DNA of 64,000 bases from Gyromitra esculenta (lineage: Eukaryota > Ascomycota > Pezizomycetes > Pezizales > Discinaceae), in NCBI GenBank assembly GCA_038503075.1, contig JBCAML010000016.1, forward strand, positions 806,001-870,000. Direction: 5' to 3'. Positions 9,558 to 20,510 of the stretch are shown in pieces. A program made the position numbers and the translations under genes. Below the pieces are notes generated by a model. The model was not told where the DNA came from. It ran no database searches and saw only the letters and a program-made list of their open reading frames with translations. Numbering within the stretch: the first letter of the stretch is position 1; every line of letters starts with the position of its first letter.

Positions 9558-12500
9558 ATGTCAATTCGCTTTCGCTCATATGTCCCTCATCGTACAACTA
9601 GTACCCGAATAGCAGGTGATATGATGAATATATCACAATCCATTGCATTGACAGCTGTACCATCAGATGATATCCTGATGGATTCTGGTGGCCTGTTTTC
9701 TACTTTTAGTTTTGTTCAACATAGTAATCAACAATCTCGCCAATACGCAGAGTCTATCAGTAATAGAAGACCACGATTGGACAACACTAGAAAGGAATCC
9801 TCACCAAAAACCAACATCCACAGCTCCATCCAAAGCATCTTTAGCCCTGATGTACCTTTTCAACGACTTCTTTCTAGGTTTCGAACCACTTATGACACAT
9901 ATTTCCCTGACTGTCCATGTTCTTTTTGTGGCATATTGATGCTTCCACGTCACGTCAACTGGATCAATAAGGATAATAACAAAATTTATCCTCTTGTAGC
10001 TGTTTTAGGCTTTTCAGTATCCGAGAGAATGAAAAGTGGATCACCACAAATCGCTGTCTGTACTCATTGCAAGACAACTCCCAGGGAACCACCAGCTGCA
10101 GGCCCATGGCCTGATGTTCTTATCAGTTTGTCTCAACGCTCTAGGATTTTCCTAAGTCCTGTTTCTCTGCAGACAAGCTTGGGCCGCACACAAAGTCACT
10201 CTCAGACAATTAATCCTTATGCTACCTACCGCACTGTCACTGGTAAGATTTCCATCTCGTGTTCCAAATACATTGAGTGCTGAAATTAGGTAGGGAAGAT
10301 GTCATTATCGAATAATGAACGTGCTGTTGCATTGTTTAGTGGCTGTATTGGTGCTTTTTTGGAAAGTTCCAATAACTCGGTTGATCAAGGTCATGATATT
10401 CAACATCTGCAACACTGCCGTGACTGGCTATTAGCAAACAATCCACTATATCACAGATATGATGTTCGTACTCACTTGCAATGTCATCCAGTTCCCACTG
10501 CTTCTATCTCATCATTAGCTCCACCAGAAGAGTCACGTCCAATGAATCGTCCAGATCTTGTCCTCCATCCCTTTGACTATACATCAGCAACAGCAAACGA
10601 AGATCATCGTGGATTCAGACTGCCTGTTGGATCTTTACCAGGTCCATCTTCAAGCCCTGAACATCATCATATAGGTCTCACACGATCTGATCCTGCCTTA
10701 GAACCTCTTTTGTTTCCTGTTCTCTATCCATGGGGTCAAGGTCACTGGCAGTTGGCTTCACGACAAGAAAGGATCCCTTATCACAACACTCGGTTGGTGG
10801 ACACCAAGACAAAGTTAAACTCCATTGTTTCACATTATCGGGATGACCACTACTGGCCTGCATGGACTTACATGGAAATTGAAGCCTCTCGCATCTTCCA
10901 AAATAATTGCAGATTAATCAAAGGCCAAGCTCAACGATCAGCAGATCAACGATATACTGCTTCTCAACTACTCCAACCCAGTCAATATGGTTCTTGGTCC
11001 ATCCTCAACGAAGAACTCACTACCACGATTCCCAAGTTTATTCAAACTGGTGATACCTTTTTCAGTACTGCTGAGGCCAAGATTCGTTGTATGCTTCAAA
11101 CATTTGGGGTTCCAACACTATTTGTCACAACAACCTTCTCAAAATGTTGGCCAAAGTATCAGCAAATTCTCCTTCAAACTGGCAACCATGATACCTTACC
11201 CTCCAATCGCCCATGGGATGCTATTCAATACTACTATGAACGTTGGCACTGGATCAAAACAACCTATTTTCGTGGATCAACTGTCTCAGGCTTTGGTCAG
11301 TTGCGGGAGTTGGTGGAACGTCATGAATTTCAACTGCGTGGTGCTATTCACACTCATTCACTTCTTTGGAAAGAATTTGATCAATCAGAGTTAATTGGCA
11401 AAGCCTTTATCCGTGCAGATATTCCTGATCCAGAAATGGAATCTGAGTTGTATGAGCTGGTCTTGATGCATCAAATACATCACTGCCATATCCATCTTTG
11501 TGGGCGTGATGATACAATGACAGGCCCATGCCGTAAAGGCTTTCCTGCAGAATTGTCACCAATCACGATCCAAAAGCCAGGACAAGTCAGATACACATAC
11601 CGCAGGCTGACTGAAGCTGATCAGTATATTGTTCCGTACTGCCCACAACTTCTTCTCCTGTGGCAGGCTCATTGCAATGTCCAGTACTGCACTTCCGGAG
11701 GTCTGGCAAAATACATTTCAAAGTATGTCACAAAAGCTGAACCAAAATCTTTGGTTGATATCAGGAGTGAGAATCATACCACATCACATCTTCTTTCCCG
11801 TAGGATGGGTTCAATGGAGTGCATGGTTTTGTTATTGAGCTTTCCCATCTTTCAAATGTCGAGTGGCTGTTTGTATCTTCCAACCTCTATTCCTGCTGAA
11901 CAAACATCAGTTGTCAAACCTGCTTGATTTCTTGAACAGCAAGCTGACGATGACACACCCTACTATCCCGATGCATTAGAAAAGTATTTTGCTCGACCAG
12001 CACATCCCATGTTTGAGAGACTTACATATTTCCACTATCATTCCTATTATAAGCTGGAACGGAGAAAAAGGAGAAGTGAAGGCAATTATTGGCCTGACAA
12101 AAATGGAAACTTTGTATATGCCCGTAAAAAGGTAAAGTTGTTTCAAAGGTTTGCTTGAATATTTGTTAACATGGAATATAGCCTGTCCTGATCCGTACTG
12201 TTCATCGTCGCTTAGCTGATGGTGATTCATTCTTTTTCATCAAACTTCTTCAACTGAAGCCATGGAGATCTGACGAAGAGATCTTTGGTAACGGCAACTT
12301 CACTACTTACAAAGATCACATGTTAGCTCAGTTTCCAAATCTCTATCATGATTTGATGTCAACATACCAGTCAGGAATCCATCAACATTCACTTCAGCAA
12401 GCAGATATTTACCTGGAGCTCCTTGATATGATTGTCGATGGTCAATGCGCATCCGTGAAGTCAGTAATTCAAGACCAGTTAATTATGATGCAACGTTCTC

Positions 12501-13881
12501 CACTCCCAGTCCCCAACTCAATGGCAATATTTGATCTTCGTGGAGATCAATACACGGCATACTGTAACATTACTCAAGCAGTAGCTCAAGCTCGCTTAGG
12601 CAGCCCTGGAGTGAAATTGTTTATTACTGGCCCTGCAGGTACTGGCAAGTCCTATTTGCTTCGTGCCTTACAGCAATGGTTTTCAAGTCAGCGTATGGAG
12701 TTCCTGTTACTTGCACCTACTGGAATAGCTGCCAACAACATAAATGGTCAAACGATTCACTGTGCCCTTCACATTGGTGGTCATGGAGATGGTGGTGGAC
12801 TGAAATCGAACATCTTTCAGTCAACGGAAAAGCTTCACCAACTCAAAAAAATCAGGGTTCTGATTATTGATGAGATATCCATGGTTAACTCTGACCTATT
12901 TGAATTCATATCCTCTCTCTTTGCTCGCCTTCACAACAATATCAAGCCTTTTGGTAACCTCCATGTATTGTGTTTGGGCGATTTGTTGCAATTGCCTCCT
13001 GTCACCGGAAAGAAGATTTTCTTTTCACCAATATGGAGGCTTTTCAGTCCAATATTTCTGAGGGAATCAATGCTTCAACGTGAGGATCCTGCCTTTTTTA
13101 ACCTATTAAACGATCTGCGCTTTGGCAACATCAGTCCTGCCAGCAGTGAAATAATTCAACAAAAAGTTCAAGCCTTTCACGCCCCTGCAAAAACCTATCT
13201 AACAACTTATTTGGTCTCTTTTCGCCAAACAGCCAACAAAATCAACAATCTTCTTCTTGATACCCTACCTGACACTATGAGACATGTCTTCCATGCAATT
13301 GATCGAGAGGAAGGACAACTTCTATCAAAGGAATCACATGAACGTACCTTCAAAAAAGGTACCAACTATCCTGTGGAGGTTGTCTGTGTACTTGGAGCAA
13401 AAGTAATGTTTTTAAATAACACATTACTCTCTGTTGGAGTATCCAATGGGACCTGTGGGGTGATAGTTGCTCTTTGAGAAGAAGGACTACCGACTGTAGC
13501 ATTCCCTACTATTGAGGGTATACGGGTAAGATGAAAATATGCATCTTTTACTAAACAGTCAGTAACTAACATGCAATGTAGATGGTGGAAATACAACTTG
13601 ATACAGTCCACTTTCGCAGTTATGGAATCCTATATTCCAGGACTCAGTTGCCAATTCAAAATGCTTTCGCACTCACGATCCACAAAACACAAGGGCTCTC
13701 CTTGAACAATATTAGCGTTGCATTAGATCAAACCCTTTTTAGTGCTGGTCAGGCGTATACTGCATTAAGTAGGGCCAAACGCTGGGAAGATGTCAGTATC
13801 TCCTGTTTTGATCCATTAGCAGTAAAATTTGACATTGAGGCTGTGAAAGAATATGAGAGATTGGCGGTGTTGGTATCATAA
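9558..13881 (+). pseudogene. RepHel: HUH-type Rep nuclease plus Pif1-like helicase (left copy)
   Basis: Exons 9558-10242, 10294-12131, 12182-13525 and 13582-13881 give 1,388 codons in one frame. Order: CPCSFCG zinc-finger region, Rep domain with HTH metal motif (RGAIHTHSLLW) and the YISKYVTK tyrosine motif, then a Pif1 helicase with Walker A GPAGTGKSYLL (near 12640), Walker B VLIIDEISMV, GDLLQLPPV and a C-terminal THKTQGLSL/YTALSRA block. Rep would nick and join single strands; the helicase would unwind them. TGA 11925-11927 is shared with the right copy. TGA 13475-13477 is CGA in the right copy. No frameshift is seen here. Confidence 0.88.
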
Positions 13882-14482
13882 GTCATAGTAGTGTGTTCAG
13901 TGCTGGTGCCAATTGTCGTGAATATTTGATGTCGAAAAAATTAAGAGATCAAGAAGTGGAAAGTAGATGGTTATGCTGTAGCGAATTAGTGGTAACGAGG
14001 AAAATAAGGTCAGGAGAGTTTAATAAACTAAGGGGTGATTAGTCTCAAGAGAATGGTAAATTGTTCTGGGACTGTTAAAATGATTGTGGTGGTAACAAGG
14101 TAACAGTCTCAAAGAAAGTAGAAGGACAGTATTTGGTAACGAGAATGTAAATAGTGGTAGCCAGGATGCTGCATGTGGCAGTTGAAAAATTTGTAGCAAG
14201 GTAAAACCATGCAGATAATGCTGTTTGATGTTGTTGCTAAAAAATTGGTAACAGTAATCGTAATTATATTAGTAGTAGTAGTTGGAGATATAGAACACTA
14301 GCATAAAAGATATTCATTTTCTTGATCGTTAGTAGAGTAAACCTGCTCGAACAGCATCTAAATATAGAGGGTTAGTACTTACTGCCTAGTGCCATGCAAT
14401 ATAACACACAAATGACCTGTTAACATTCCATACCGTAAAGACACTCAACTCGTAAATCACACATGAATACAAAGAAAATCCA
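13882..14482. other. Convergent spacer between RepHel and the dioxygenase-like gene (left)
   Basis: 600 bp without a gene. It holds several spaced GGTAAC-type motifs (for example near 13990, 14090, 14100, 14135 and 14245). It must contain both 3' ends and polyadenylation signals. The mirrored copy is at 20511-21111. Confidence 0.5.
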
Positions 14483-15874
14483 CTAATTATTACATCTTGG
14501 CTTTTCCTGCCTCATACCCTTTTGCCTTTCCCTCTTTGCTTCTCGTAGCTCAGCTCTATGACTCTTTCTATCCTTTTTTTTCTTTGCCAATCCTTTTTCC
14601 ATTCTCTTTTTCCCTTTACTCTTACCGTACTTTTGATTTCCTACCTTTTCATTGTATCGATCAAGTTTGTCAAAATTGCCTTTCGCAGTAAAAAGATCAA
14701 TAGAGTTCCTTGTCCCCTCTGTGATCTCTGTCACCTTGTGAGCAATTAGAGTTCCCAAAAACATAAAGCATTCACCAACGCCAACCTGAATCTTCATTTT
14801 CAGTTGCCATAAAACCAAATCTCCACCTTTGAATCCTGTCCCATATGGTGCCATTGCATTAAAACAAGTAGGCAGGTCCATCCAATCCTGATGTGTAGCT
14901 GATACATCACCTTGCTGCCCTCTATTGATACAAACCCCATGCCAGGCACCTGCAGCAGGTGTTAATGCCTTCCCCGCTTTGGTTTTGTATGTTGCCATAT
15001 GTTTAACAACAGGGCCTGTGAACTTCACCCATTGTTCTGGTGCTTGCATTCTCAGTTTGTAGGAGATTGCCTCAAATAGTTCCTGATTTTCCTTCAACCA
15101 TTTATCAGCAATAGGCTGATCCCTCTTTGTCTCTGCTGTCTCCATCATTCTCTTATTGTAATGAGCCCACACACCATAATGCCTTGTGTCGTATACACCC
15201 CGTGCAAGTGGATCTCCACCTCCCCCTCTTTTCCTGGTAGTGCGATCAGGCAGCAATGCATCAGATTCTGTCAAAGTTTGCACCTGTGATTTTGCAAGCT
15301 TGAATCTGTATCCCAATAAAACTCCTTCCTGATCACGGACTTCCAAATCTCCCATGCTAGAAGGGTAGAATGCAAAGGTATGAATGGCTTCTGTGTGCTC
15401 TGTGATGCTTGCCATCAACTTTTGTTCTCCATGATACCTTTCTTTCAAAAGTGTGTAGGAAATTGGAGAGCGAACAACAAAAATATTTTGGATCGCTTTC
15501 CATGATTGGTAGATGGTAGTAACTTCTGTCTCAACAGTGCTGCCCTTAGGAATTTGATATGGGAAGTTGCTGTATTTGAATGCTTTGCTGTCCATCAAGT
15601 GATGGATTCTGGATAGTGTATCATTCGAAGCGGAAGCGGAAAGGGATTTGGAAGCAGAGGCGGAGGCGAAAGTGGAAGTGGAAGTGGAAGTGGAGGCGGA
15701 GGCGGAGGCGGAGGCGGAGGCGGAGGCGGAGGCGGAGGTGGAGGTGGAGGCAGAAGTGGAGGCAGAAGTGGAGGCAGAAGTGGAAGCTATGGAAGCGGAA
15801 GCGGAAGCGGAAGAGGAAGCAGGGGTGGAAGTGGAAGAGGGGGTGGAAGTGGAAGCGGAAGCGGAAAAAAGCAT
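14483..15874 (-). CDS. 2-oxoglutarate/Fe(II) dioxygenase-like protein (TET/JBP-like), 463 aa
   Basis: Intact in this arm, ATG at 15874. Residues 1-85 are Ser/Ala/Thr repeats encoded by hexamers. The C-terminal half has a double-stranded beta-helix signature: H328-x-D330 (THQDWMD), the FKGGDLVLW and VGVGECFMFLGTL strands, H379 (LIAHKV) and R389 (GTRNSIDLF). These are the Fe(II)-binding H-x-D...H residues and the 2-oxoglutarate-binding Arg. A lysine-rich tail follows and may serve nuclear or nucleic-acid targeting. TET/JBP-type dioxygenases expanded with transposons are known in fungi, but the substrate here is unknown. It may oxidise DNA methyl groups; a protein or RNA substrate is also possible. 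Confidence 0.68.
   Translation of the reverse strand: MLFSASASTSTPSSTSTPASSSASASASIASTSASTSASTSASTSTSASASASASASASASTSTSTSTFASASASKSLSASASNDTLSRIHHLMDSKAFKYSNFPYQIPKGSTVETEVTTIYQSWKAIQNIFVVRSPISYTLLKERYHGEQKLMASITEHTEAIHTFAFYPSSMGDLEVRDQEGVLLGYRFKLAKSQVQTLTESDALLPDRTTRKRGGGGDPLARGVYDTRHYGVWAHYNKRMMETAETKRDQPIADKWLKENQELFEAISYKLRMQAPEQWVKFTGPVVKHMATYKTKAGKALTPAAGAWHGVCINRGQQGDVSATHQDWMDLPTCFNAMAPYGTGFKGGDLVLWQLKMKIQVGVGECFMFLGTLIAHKVTEITEGTRNSIDLFTAKGNFDKLDRYNEKVGNQKYGKSKGKKRMEKGLAKKKKDRKSHRAELREAKRERQKGMRQEKPRCNN
15642..15868 (-). repeat. GGAAGC/GGAGGC hexamer array coding the Ser/Ala tract
   Basis: The plus strand is almost pure purine plus C in 6-bp steps (GGAAGC, GGAGGC, GGAAGT). It encodes (Ser-Ala)n or Ser-Thr on the minus strand. 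The array in the right arm (about 19163-19370) has a different unit order and is shorter, as expected of slippage. Confidence 0.85.
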
Positions 15875-16185
15875 TTTAAATCTATTGGTCTCCTGTCAGC
15901 TTAATGCTGACGGTTGAATGCAGTATTGATGAGTAGCGAGTTTTTGCATGTTTGCCTCCTGCGCGAGGGTTCTTTTGCATGTTTGCCTCCTGCGAGAGGG
16001 TTCTTTGCCTTATCCTTGTGCACAGGAATTTTACCCTCTTTATTGAGCAGCGAGAAGTGGGGCCGGAAAGCCTTACACCCAGGTGGACCGTATTGCCACG
16101 CGTCACCGTCAAAAATTGACGTTGTAGTAGCCAGGTCCCTGACCAACAGTATGTATACCATTGGCGCGGTCATAGGAATTCTCAA
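15875..16185. other. Short spacer with a 31-bp tandem duplication and a small palindrome
   Basis: Two direct copies of a unit beginning GCATGTTTGCCTCCTGCG lie at about 15946-16008. The 15-bp palindrome CGTCAAAAATTGACG lies near 16106-16121. It separates the divergent-to-tandem minus-strand ORFs of the Helitron and is conserved in the right arm at 18852-19140. Confidence 0.6.
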
Positions 16186-16977
16186 CTAGCTTGCTACACA
16201 AAGAACGCGAATGGAACTAGTACCAAGGCCAAAGCCAAAGCCATACAGGGACAGGGACAGGGACAGGAACGAGGTTGCGAGCGAAGAAACTGACAGGAGA
16301 ACATTAAACGAACCTTGAAGTATAATAAAAGCAGTTGGTAGGCAGAGAATAGAAGGCAGGCGGAGCGTGGTAGGCAGGCAGGCTGAGAGTCGTTTGGTGG
16401 GAACTGTAGGGTTAAGGTTTTGGGGTGGGCTGCTCGACCAGAGTGCTTGGGCGGGGACTGCTTGGGCGGGGACTGCTTGGGCGGGGGCTGCTTGGGCGGG
16501 GACTGCTTGGGCGGAGGCTGCTCGGGCGGAGGGTGCTCGGGCGGGAGCTGCTTGGGCGGGGGGAAGCTGGCAGTCGAGAGCTGCTTGGGCGAGGGCTGCT
16601 TGGGCGGGGGCTGCTAGGGCGTGGGCTGCTTGGGCGGGGCTGCTGGGGGGGGGGGAAGGTGGCAGTCGAGAGCTGCTTGGGCGAGGGCTGCTTGGGGGGG
16701 GGCTGCTAGGGCGGGGGCTGCTTGGGCGGGGAGAAGCTGGCAGTCGAGAGCTGCTCGGGCGGGGGCTGCTTGGGCGGGGGCTGCTTGGGCGGGGAGAAGC
16801 TGGCAGTCGAGAGCTGCTCGGGCGGGGGCTGTTAGAGAAGAGCTTGAGGCGTAGGAGAAAAGCTTTGGATCGAGAGTTGATGGGCGGGCATAAGATGTGG
16901 TGATGTATAGGCGAGGTGTTGACTTCGTTAGGTGTGGCTGGAGCAAACAGAAAATCGAAGGACGGGTAACATGCCAA
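16186..16977 (-). CDS. Pro/Ser/Ala-rich repeat ORF near the Helitron 3' end (left), 263 aa
   Basis: ATG at 16977, stop at 16186. The first 55 and last 75 residues are unique; the middle is a 15-bp GC-rich tandem repeat (units like GCTTGGGCGGGGGCT) giving RPSS/SSPRPS repeats. The right-arm version is 253 aa, 10 residues shorter, and the unique ends match. All three frames stay open through the array, so openness alone is weak evidence of coding. Function unknown. Confidence 0.35.
   Translation of the reverse strand: MACYPSFDFLFAPATPNEVNTSPIHHHILCPPINSRSKAFLLRLKLFSNSPRPSSSRLPASPRPSSPRPSSPRPSSSRLPASPRPSSPRPSSPPPSSPRPSSSRLPPSPPPSSPAQAAHALAAPAQAALAQAALDCQLPPAQAAPARAPSARAASAQAVPAQAAPAQAVPAQAVPAQALWSSSPPQNLNPTVPTKRLSACLPTTLRLPSILCLPTAFIILQGSFNVLLSVSSLATSFLSLSLSLYGFGFGLGTSSIRVLCVAS
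16440..16850. repeat. 15-bp GC-rich minisatellite (left arm)
   Basis: About 25 variant copies of a 15-bp unit (core GGGCGGGGGCTGCTT), broken by five copies of a GAAGCTGGCAGTCGAGAGCT-type spacer. The right arm (about 18235-18600) has a different copy order and number. Confidence 0.9.
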
Positions 16978-16984
16978 GGATAGT

Positions 16985-17032
16985 TACCCTGCCCTGGCCC
17001 AGCGGTCCCACAAATAGGGTATCAAAAACTAG
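16985..17032 (+). other. Helitron 3' terminal hairpin and CTAG end (left)
   Basis: The stem TACCCT/AGGGTA encloses a 25-nt loop that holds a small CTGG/CCAG stem. It is followed by TCAAAAACTAG. The hairpin lies 11 nt before the CTRR end, the usual spacing for Helitron termination. The right element has the identical arrangement. Confidence 0.75.
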
Positions 17033-17423
17033 TTTCTAGGTACAAAACCGCTTATGCAACACGAAGGTTATGAAGTCAAAAAACCTATCCCCACCAAGTA
17101 AACACCCTTATCCACCTGGGTAACAAAAGAGAACACAAAGAAAAAACGAACTAAGTACTTCCAAAAGAACAAGACAATGTTCCTGCGATAAACGACTTAA
17201 CGGTGCAGGGAAAAAATTGACAACAAATGCCTGTGAGAGTAAAGAGACTTGCAAACAACAGCTAAAAAACAATGAGAAACGATAGAAGAAGGTCCACAGT
17301 GAAGCCGCAATGGAAGTAAAGAGCAGCCAGGAAAAATTCCAATCAAAGTTAGTTAGGGTTGAGCGAGTATAAGTAAAATGACCTAAAGGTCCATCTGGTC
17401 ATCTGCCAGAGGGAGCTGTAAGA
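17033..17423 (-). repeat. ORF1-only LINE (LINE B family) fragment, continuing the tail at 7155-7197
   Basis: Minus strand: from 17423 the end of ORF1 (CAGATGACCAGATGGACC) runs into the 3' UTR and stops at TTTCTAGG where the left Helitron begins. With 7155-7197 it restores a LINE 3' end with a poly(A) tail. It has the same ORF1-to-UTR junction as the other two copies. Confidence 0.8.
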
Positions 17424-18034
17424 CCGGTACTTCTTACCGCACAGGAAATCTCCAAGAAGCTTTAGATAACAATCTAGACGCTATAACCTGCCCGGTTGCT
17501 ATCCGCAACACAATACACAGGCGCAAGTCCTAACTGCTTCTTATGAACCGCTAAAAGATAACCGTAGGGTTCAAAGTAGGGATCGAGCAAAGTTCTGTGA
17601 AGAACTTCCAATAGTAAGGTTTTAATAACTAACGCTGAAGGGCCAAGGCCTTGCTAAGCGAGATAAAAGTAATTCACAAGTAAAAGAGTAAATTGCACGG
17701 AAGTGATTTTTGCTAGAAACAATATAATATTGATAAGGCTCGTTCTTCGTCGCTAATGATCAGGAAGAAGACCCTTCTCAACGGTAGAACACTGGACTAC
17801 TTATAGTAGTCAAGCGTCGAATACAAAGACTATGTAATAACATGAACTAACATGAAGAAATCCCATAGACCCTGAATGCTTTCCTTCGCTCCTACCCCTC
17901 TCATTATCGTATGGCGTGATTGTCGGAATTAACCGGCGACGCAACGTATAAGCGAATCGGGGAAGTGTCGATCGAAAGAGTCGGCCATTGATGACACAAG
18001 GAAACCAAACATCCAATCTGGATCTTATTAATAA
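17424..18034. other. Central spacer between the two Helitrons, unassigned
   Basis: 610 bp with no supported gene. It starts near TGTAAGACCGG (17418), which resembles an LTR start, but no partner is seen. Sequence resumes at 27789 beyond the right Helitron, since that Helitron is inserted into it. Confidence 0.45.
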
Positions 18035-18089
18035 CTAGTTTTTGATACCCTATTTGTGGGACCGCTGGGCCAGGGCAGGGTAACTATCC

Positions 18090-18851
18090 TTGGCATGTTA
18101 CCCGTCCTTCGATTTTCTGTTTGCTCCAGCCACACCTAACGAAGTCAACACCTCGCCTATACATCACCACATCTTATGCCCGCCCATCAACTCTCGATCC
18201 AAAGCTTTTCTCCTCCGCCTCAAGCTCTTCTCTAACAGCCCCCGCCAGAGCAGCCTCCGCCCAAGCAGCCCCCACCCTAGCAGCACCCGCCCGAGCAGCT
18301 CTCGACTGCCAGCTTCCCCCCGCCCAAGCAGCCCCCGCCCAAGCAGCCCCCGCCCTAGCAGCCCTCGCCCAAGCAGCTCTCGACTGCCAGCTTCCCCCCA
18401 CCCAAGCAGCTCCCGCCCGAAGCAGCTCTCGACTGCCAGCTTCCCCCGCCCAAGCAGCCCCCGCCCGAAGCAGCTCTCGACTGCCAGCTTCCCCACCCTA
18501 GCAGCCCCCGCCCGAGCAGCCTCCGCCCAAGCAGCCCCCGCCCAAGCAGCCCCCGCCCAAGCAGCCCCCACCCTAGCAGCACCCGCCCAAGCACTCTGGT
18601 CAAGCAGCCCACCCCAAAACCTTAACCCTACAGTTCCCACCAAACGACTCTCAGCCTGCCTGCCTACCGCGCTCCGCCTGCCTTCTATTCTCTGCCTACC
18701 AACTGCTTTTATTATACTTCAAGGTTCGTTTAACGTTCTCCTGTCAGTTTCTTCGCTCGCAACCTCGTTCCTGTCCCTGTCCCTGTCCCTGTATGGCTTT
18801 GGCTTTGGCCTTGGTACTAGTTCCATTCGCGTTCTTTGTGTAGCAAGCTAG
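18090..18851 (+). CDS. Pro/Ser/Ala-rich repeat ORF (right copy), 253 aa
   Basis: Counterpart of 16186-16977. The unique N-terminal ([19 protein letters not shown]) and C-terminal parts are identical; the central 15-bp repeat array has a different order and is 10 codons shorter. Function unknown and coding status uncertain. Confidence 0.35.
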   Translation: MACYPSFDFLFAPATPNEVNTSPIHHHILCPPINSRSKAFLLRLKLFSNSPRQSSLRPSSPHPSSTRPSSSRLPASPRPSSPRPSSPRPSSPRPSSSRLPASPHPSSSRPKQLSTASFPRPSSPRPKQLSTASFPTLAAPARAASAQAAPAQAAPAQAAPTLAAPAQALWSSSPPQNLNPTVPTKRLSACLPTALRLPSILCLPTAFIILQGSFNVLLSVSSLATSFLSLSLSLYGFGFGLGTSSIRVLCVAS

Positions 18852-19162
18852 TTGAGAATTCCTATGACCGCGCCAATGATATATGTACTGTTGGTCAGGG
18901 ACCTGGCTACTACAACGTCAATTTTTGACGGTGACGCGTGGCAATACGGTCCACCTGGGTGTAAGGCTTTCCGGCCCCACTTCTCGCTGCTCAATAAAGA
19001 GGGTAAAATTCCTGTGCACAAGGATAAGGCAAAGAACCCTCTCGCAGAAGGCAAACATGCAAAAGAACCCTCGCGCAGGAGGCAAACATGCAAAAACTCG
19101 CTACTCATCAATACTGCATTCAACCATCAGCATTAAGCTGACAGGAGACCAATAGATTTAAA

Positions 19163-20510
19163 ATGCCTTTTTCCGCTTCCGCTTCCACTTCCGCCTCCAC
19201 TTCCACTTCCGCTTCCGCTTCCGCTTCCATAGCTTCCACTTCCGCCTCCACTTCCGCCTCCGCTTCCACCTCCACCTCCGCTTCCGCCTCCGCCTCCGCC
19301 TCCACCCCCGCTTCCGCTTCCGCTTTCACCTCCGCCTCCGCTTCCAAATCCCTTTCCGCTTCCGCTTCGAATGATACACTATCCAGAATCCATCACTTGA
19401 TGGACAGCAAAGCATTCAAATACAGCAACTTCCCATACCAAATTCCTAAGGGCAGCACTGTTGAGACAGAAGTTACTACCATCTACCAATCATGGAAAGC
19501 GATCCAAAATATTTTTGTTGTTCGCTCTCCAATTTCCTACACACTTTTGAAAGAAAGGTATCATGGAGAACAAAAGTTGATGGCAAGCATCACAGAGCAC
19601 ACAGAAGCCATTCATACCTTTGCATTCTACCCTTCTAGCATGGGAGATTTGGAAGTCCGTGATCAGGAAGGAGTTTTATTGGGATACAGATTCAAGCTTG
19701 CAAAATCACAGGTGCAAACTTTGACAGAATCTGATGCATTGCTGCCTGATCACACTACCAGGAAAAGGGGGAGATGGAGATCCACTTGCACGGGGTGTAT
19801 ACGACACAAGGCATTATGGTGTGTGGGCTCATTACAATAAGAGAATGATGGAGACAGCAGAGACAAAGAGGGATCAGCCTATTGCTGATAAATGGTTGAA
19901 GGAAAATCAGGAACTATTTGAGGCAATCTCCTACAAACTGAGAATGCAAGCACCAGAACAATGGGTGAAGTTCACAGGCCCTGTTGTTAAACATATGGCA
20001 ACATACAAAACCAAAGCGGGGAAGGCATTAACACCTGCTGCAGGTGCCTGGCATGGGGTTTGTATCAATAGAGGGCAGCAAGGTGATGTATCAGCTACAC
20101 ATCAGGATTGGATGGACCTGCCTACTTGTTTTAATGCAATGGCACCATATGGGACAGGATTCAAAGGTGGAGATTTGGTTTTATGGCAACTGAAAATGAA
20201 GATTCAGGTTGGCGTTGGTGAATGCTTTATGTTTTTGGGAACTCTAATTGCTCACAAGGTGACAGAGATCACAGAGGGGACAAGGAACTCTATTGATCTT
20301 TTTACTGCGAAAGGCAATTTTGACAAACTTGATCGATACAATGAAAAGGTAGGAAATCAAAAGTACGGTAAGAGTAAAGGGAAAAAGAGAATGGAAAAAG
20401 GATTGGCAAAGAAAAAAAAGGATAGAAAGAGTCATAGAGCTGAGCTACGAGAAGCAAAGAGGGAAAGGCAAAAGGGTATGAGGCAGGAAAAGCCAAGATG
20501 TAATAATTAG
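19163..20510 (+). pseudogene. Dioxygenase-like gene (right copy), frameshifted
   Basis: Open from 19163 to the end of a 225-codon frame. A small deletion near 19765-19775 (a shorter purine run after AGGAAAAG than in the left arm) shifts the frame. The catalytic half, including HQD, H and R, continues in another frame to 20510. The left copy is intact. Apart from the repeat tract and this deletion the two proteins are nearly identical. Confidence 0.8.

Larger units (their letters stand above)
7198..17032 (+). mobile_element. Left Helitron (about 9.8 kb)
   Basis: It begins TTAAACATT and ends in CTAG at 17029-17032, a CTRR-type Helitron end. A hairpin TACCCT/AGGGTA (16985-16990, 17016-17021) lies 11 nt before the end. 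It carries an RPA-like gene and RepHel on the plus strand, then a dioxygenase-like gene and a Pro/Ser-rich ORF on the minus strand. Insertion is at TT inside a LINE tail. The 5' end is not the usual TC, and TT targeting recalls Helitron2/Helentron elements. RepHel is disabled here by two TGA codons. Confidence 0.85.

Noticed and set aside
15580..15917. Plus-strand frames rich in Arg/Trp/Lys or Glu/Ala opposite the dioxygenase-like gene
   Set aside because: Antisense readings of the hexamer repeat; all frames are open because of the repeat.
16367..16903. Gly/Leu/Ala-rich plus-strand frames over the 15-bp minisatellite
   Set aside because: A repeat unit divisible by three keeps every frame open; the opposite-strand ORF has unique ends and is the better candidate.
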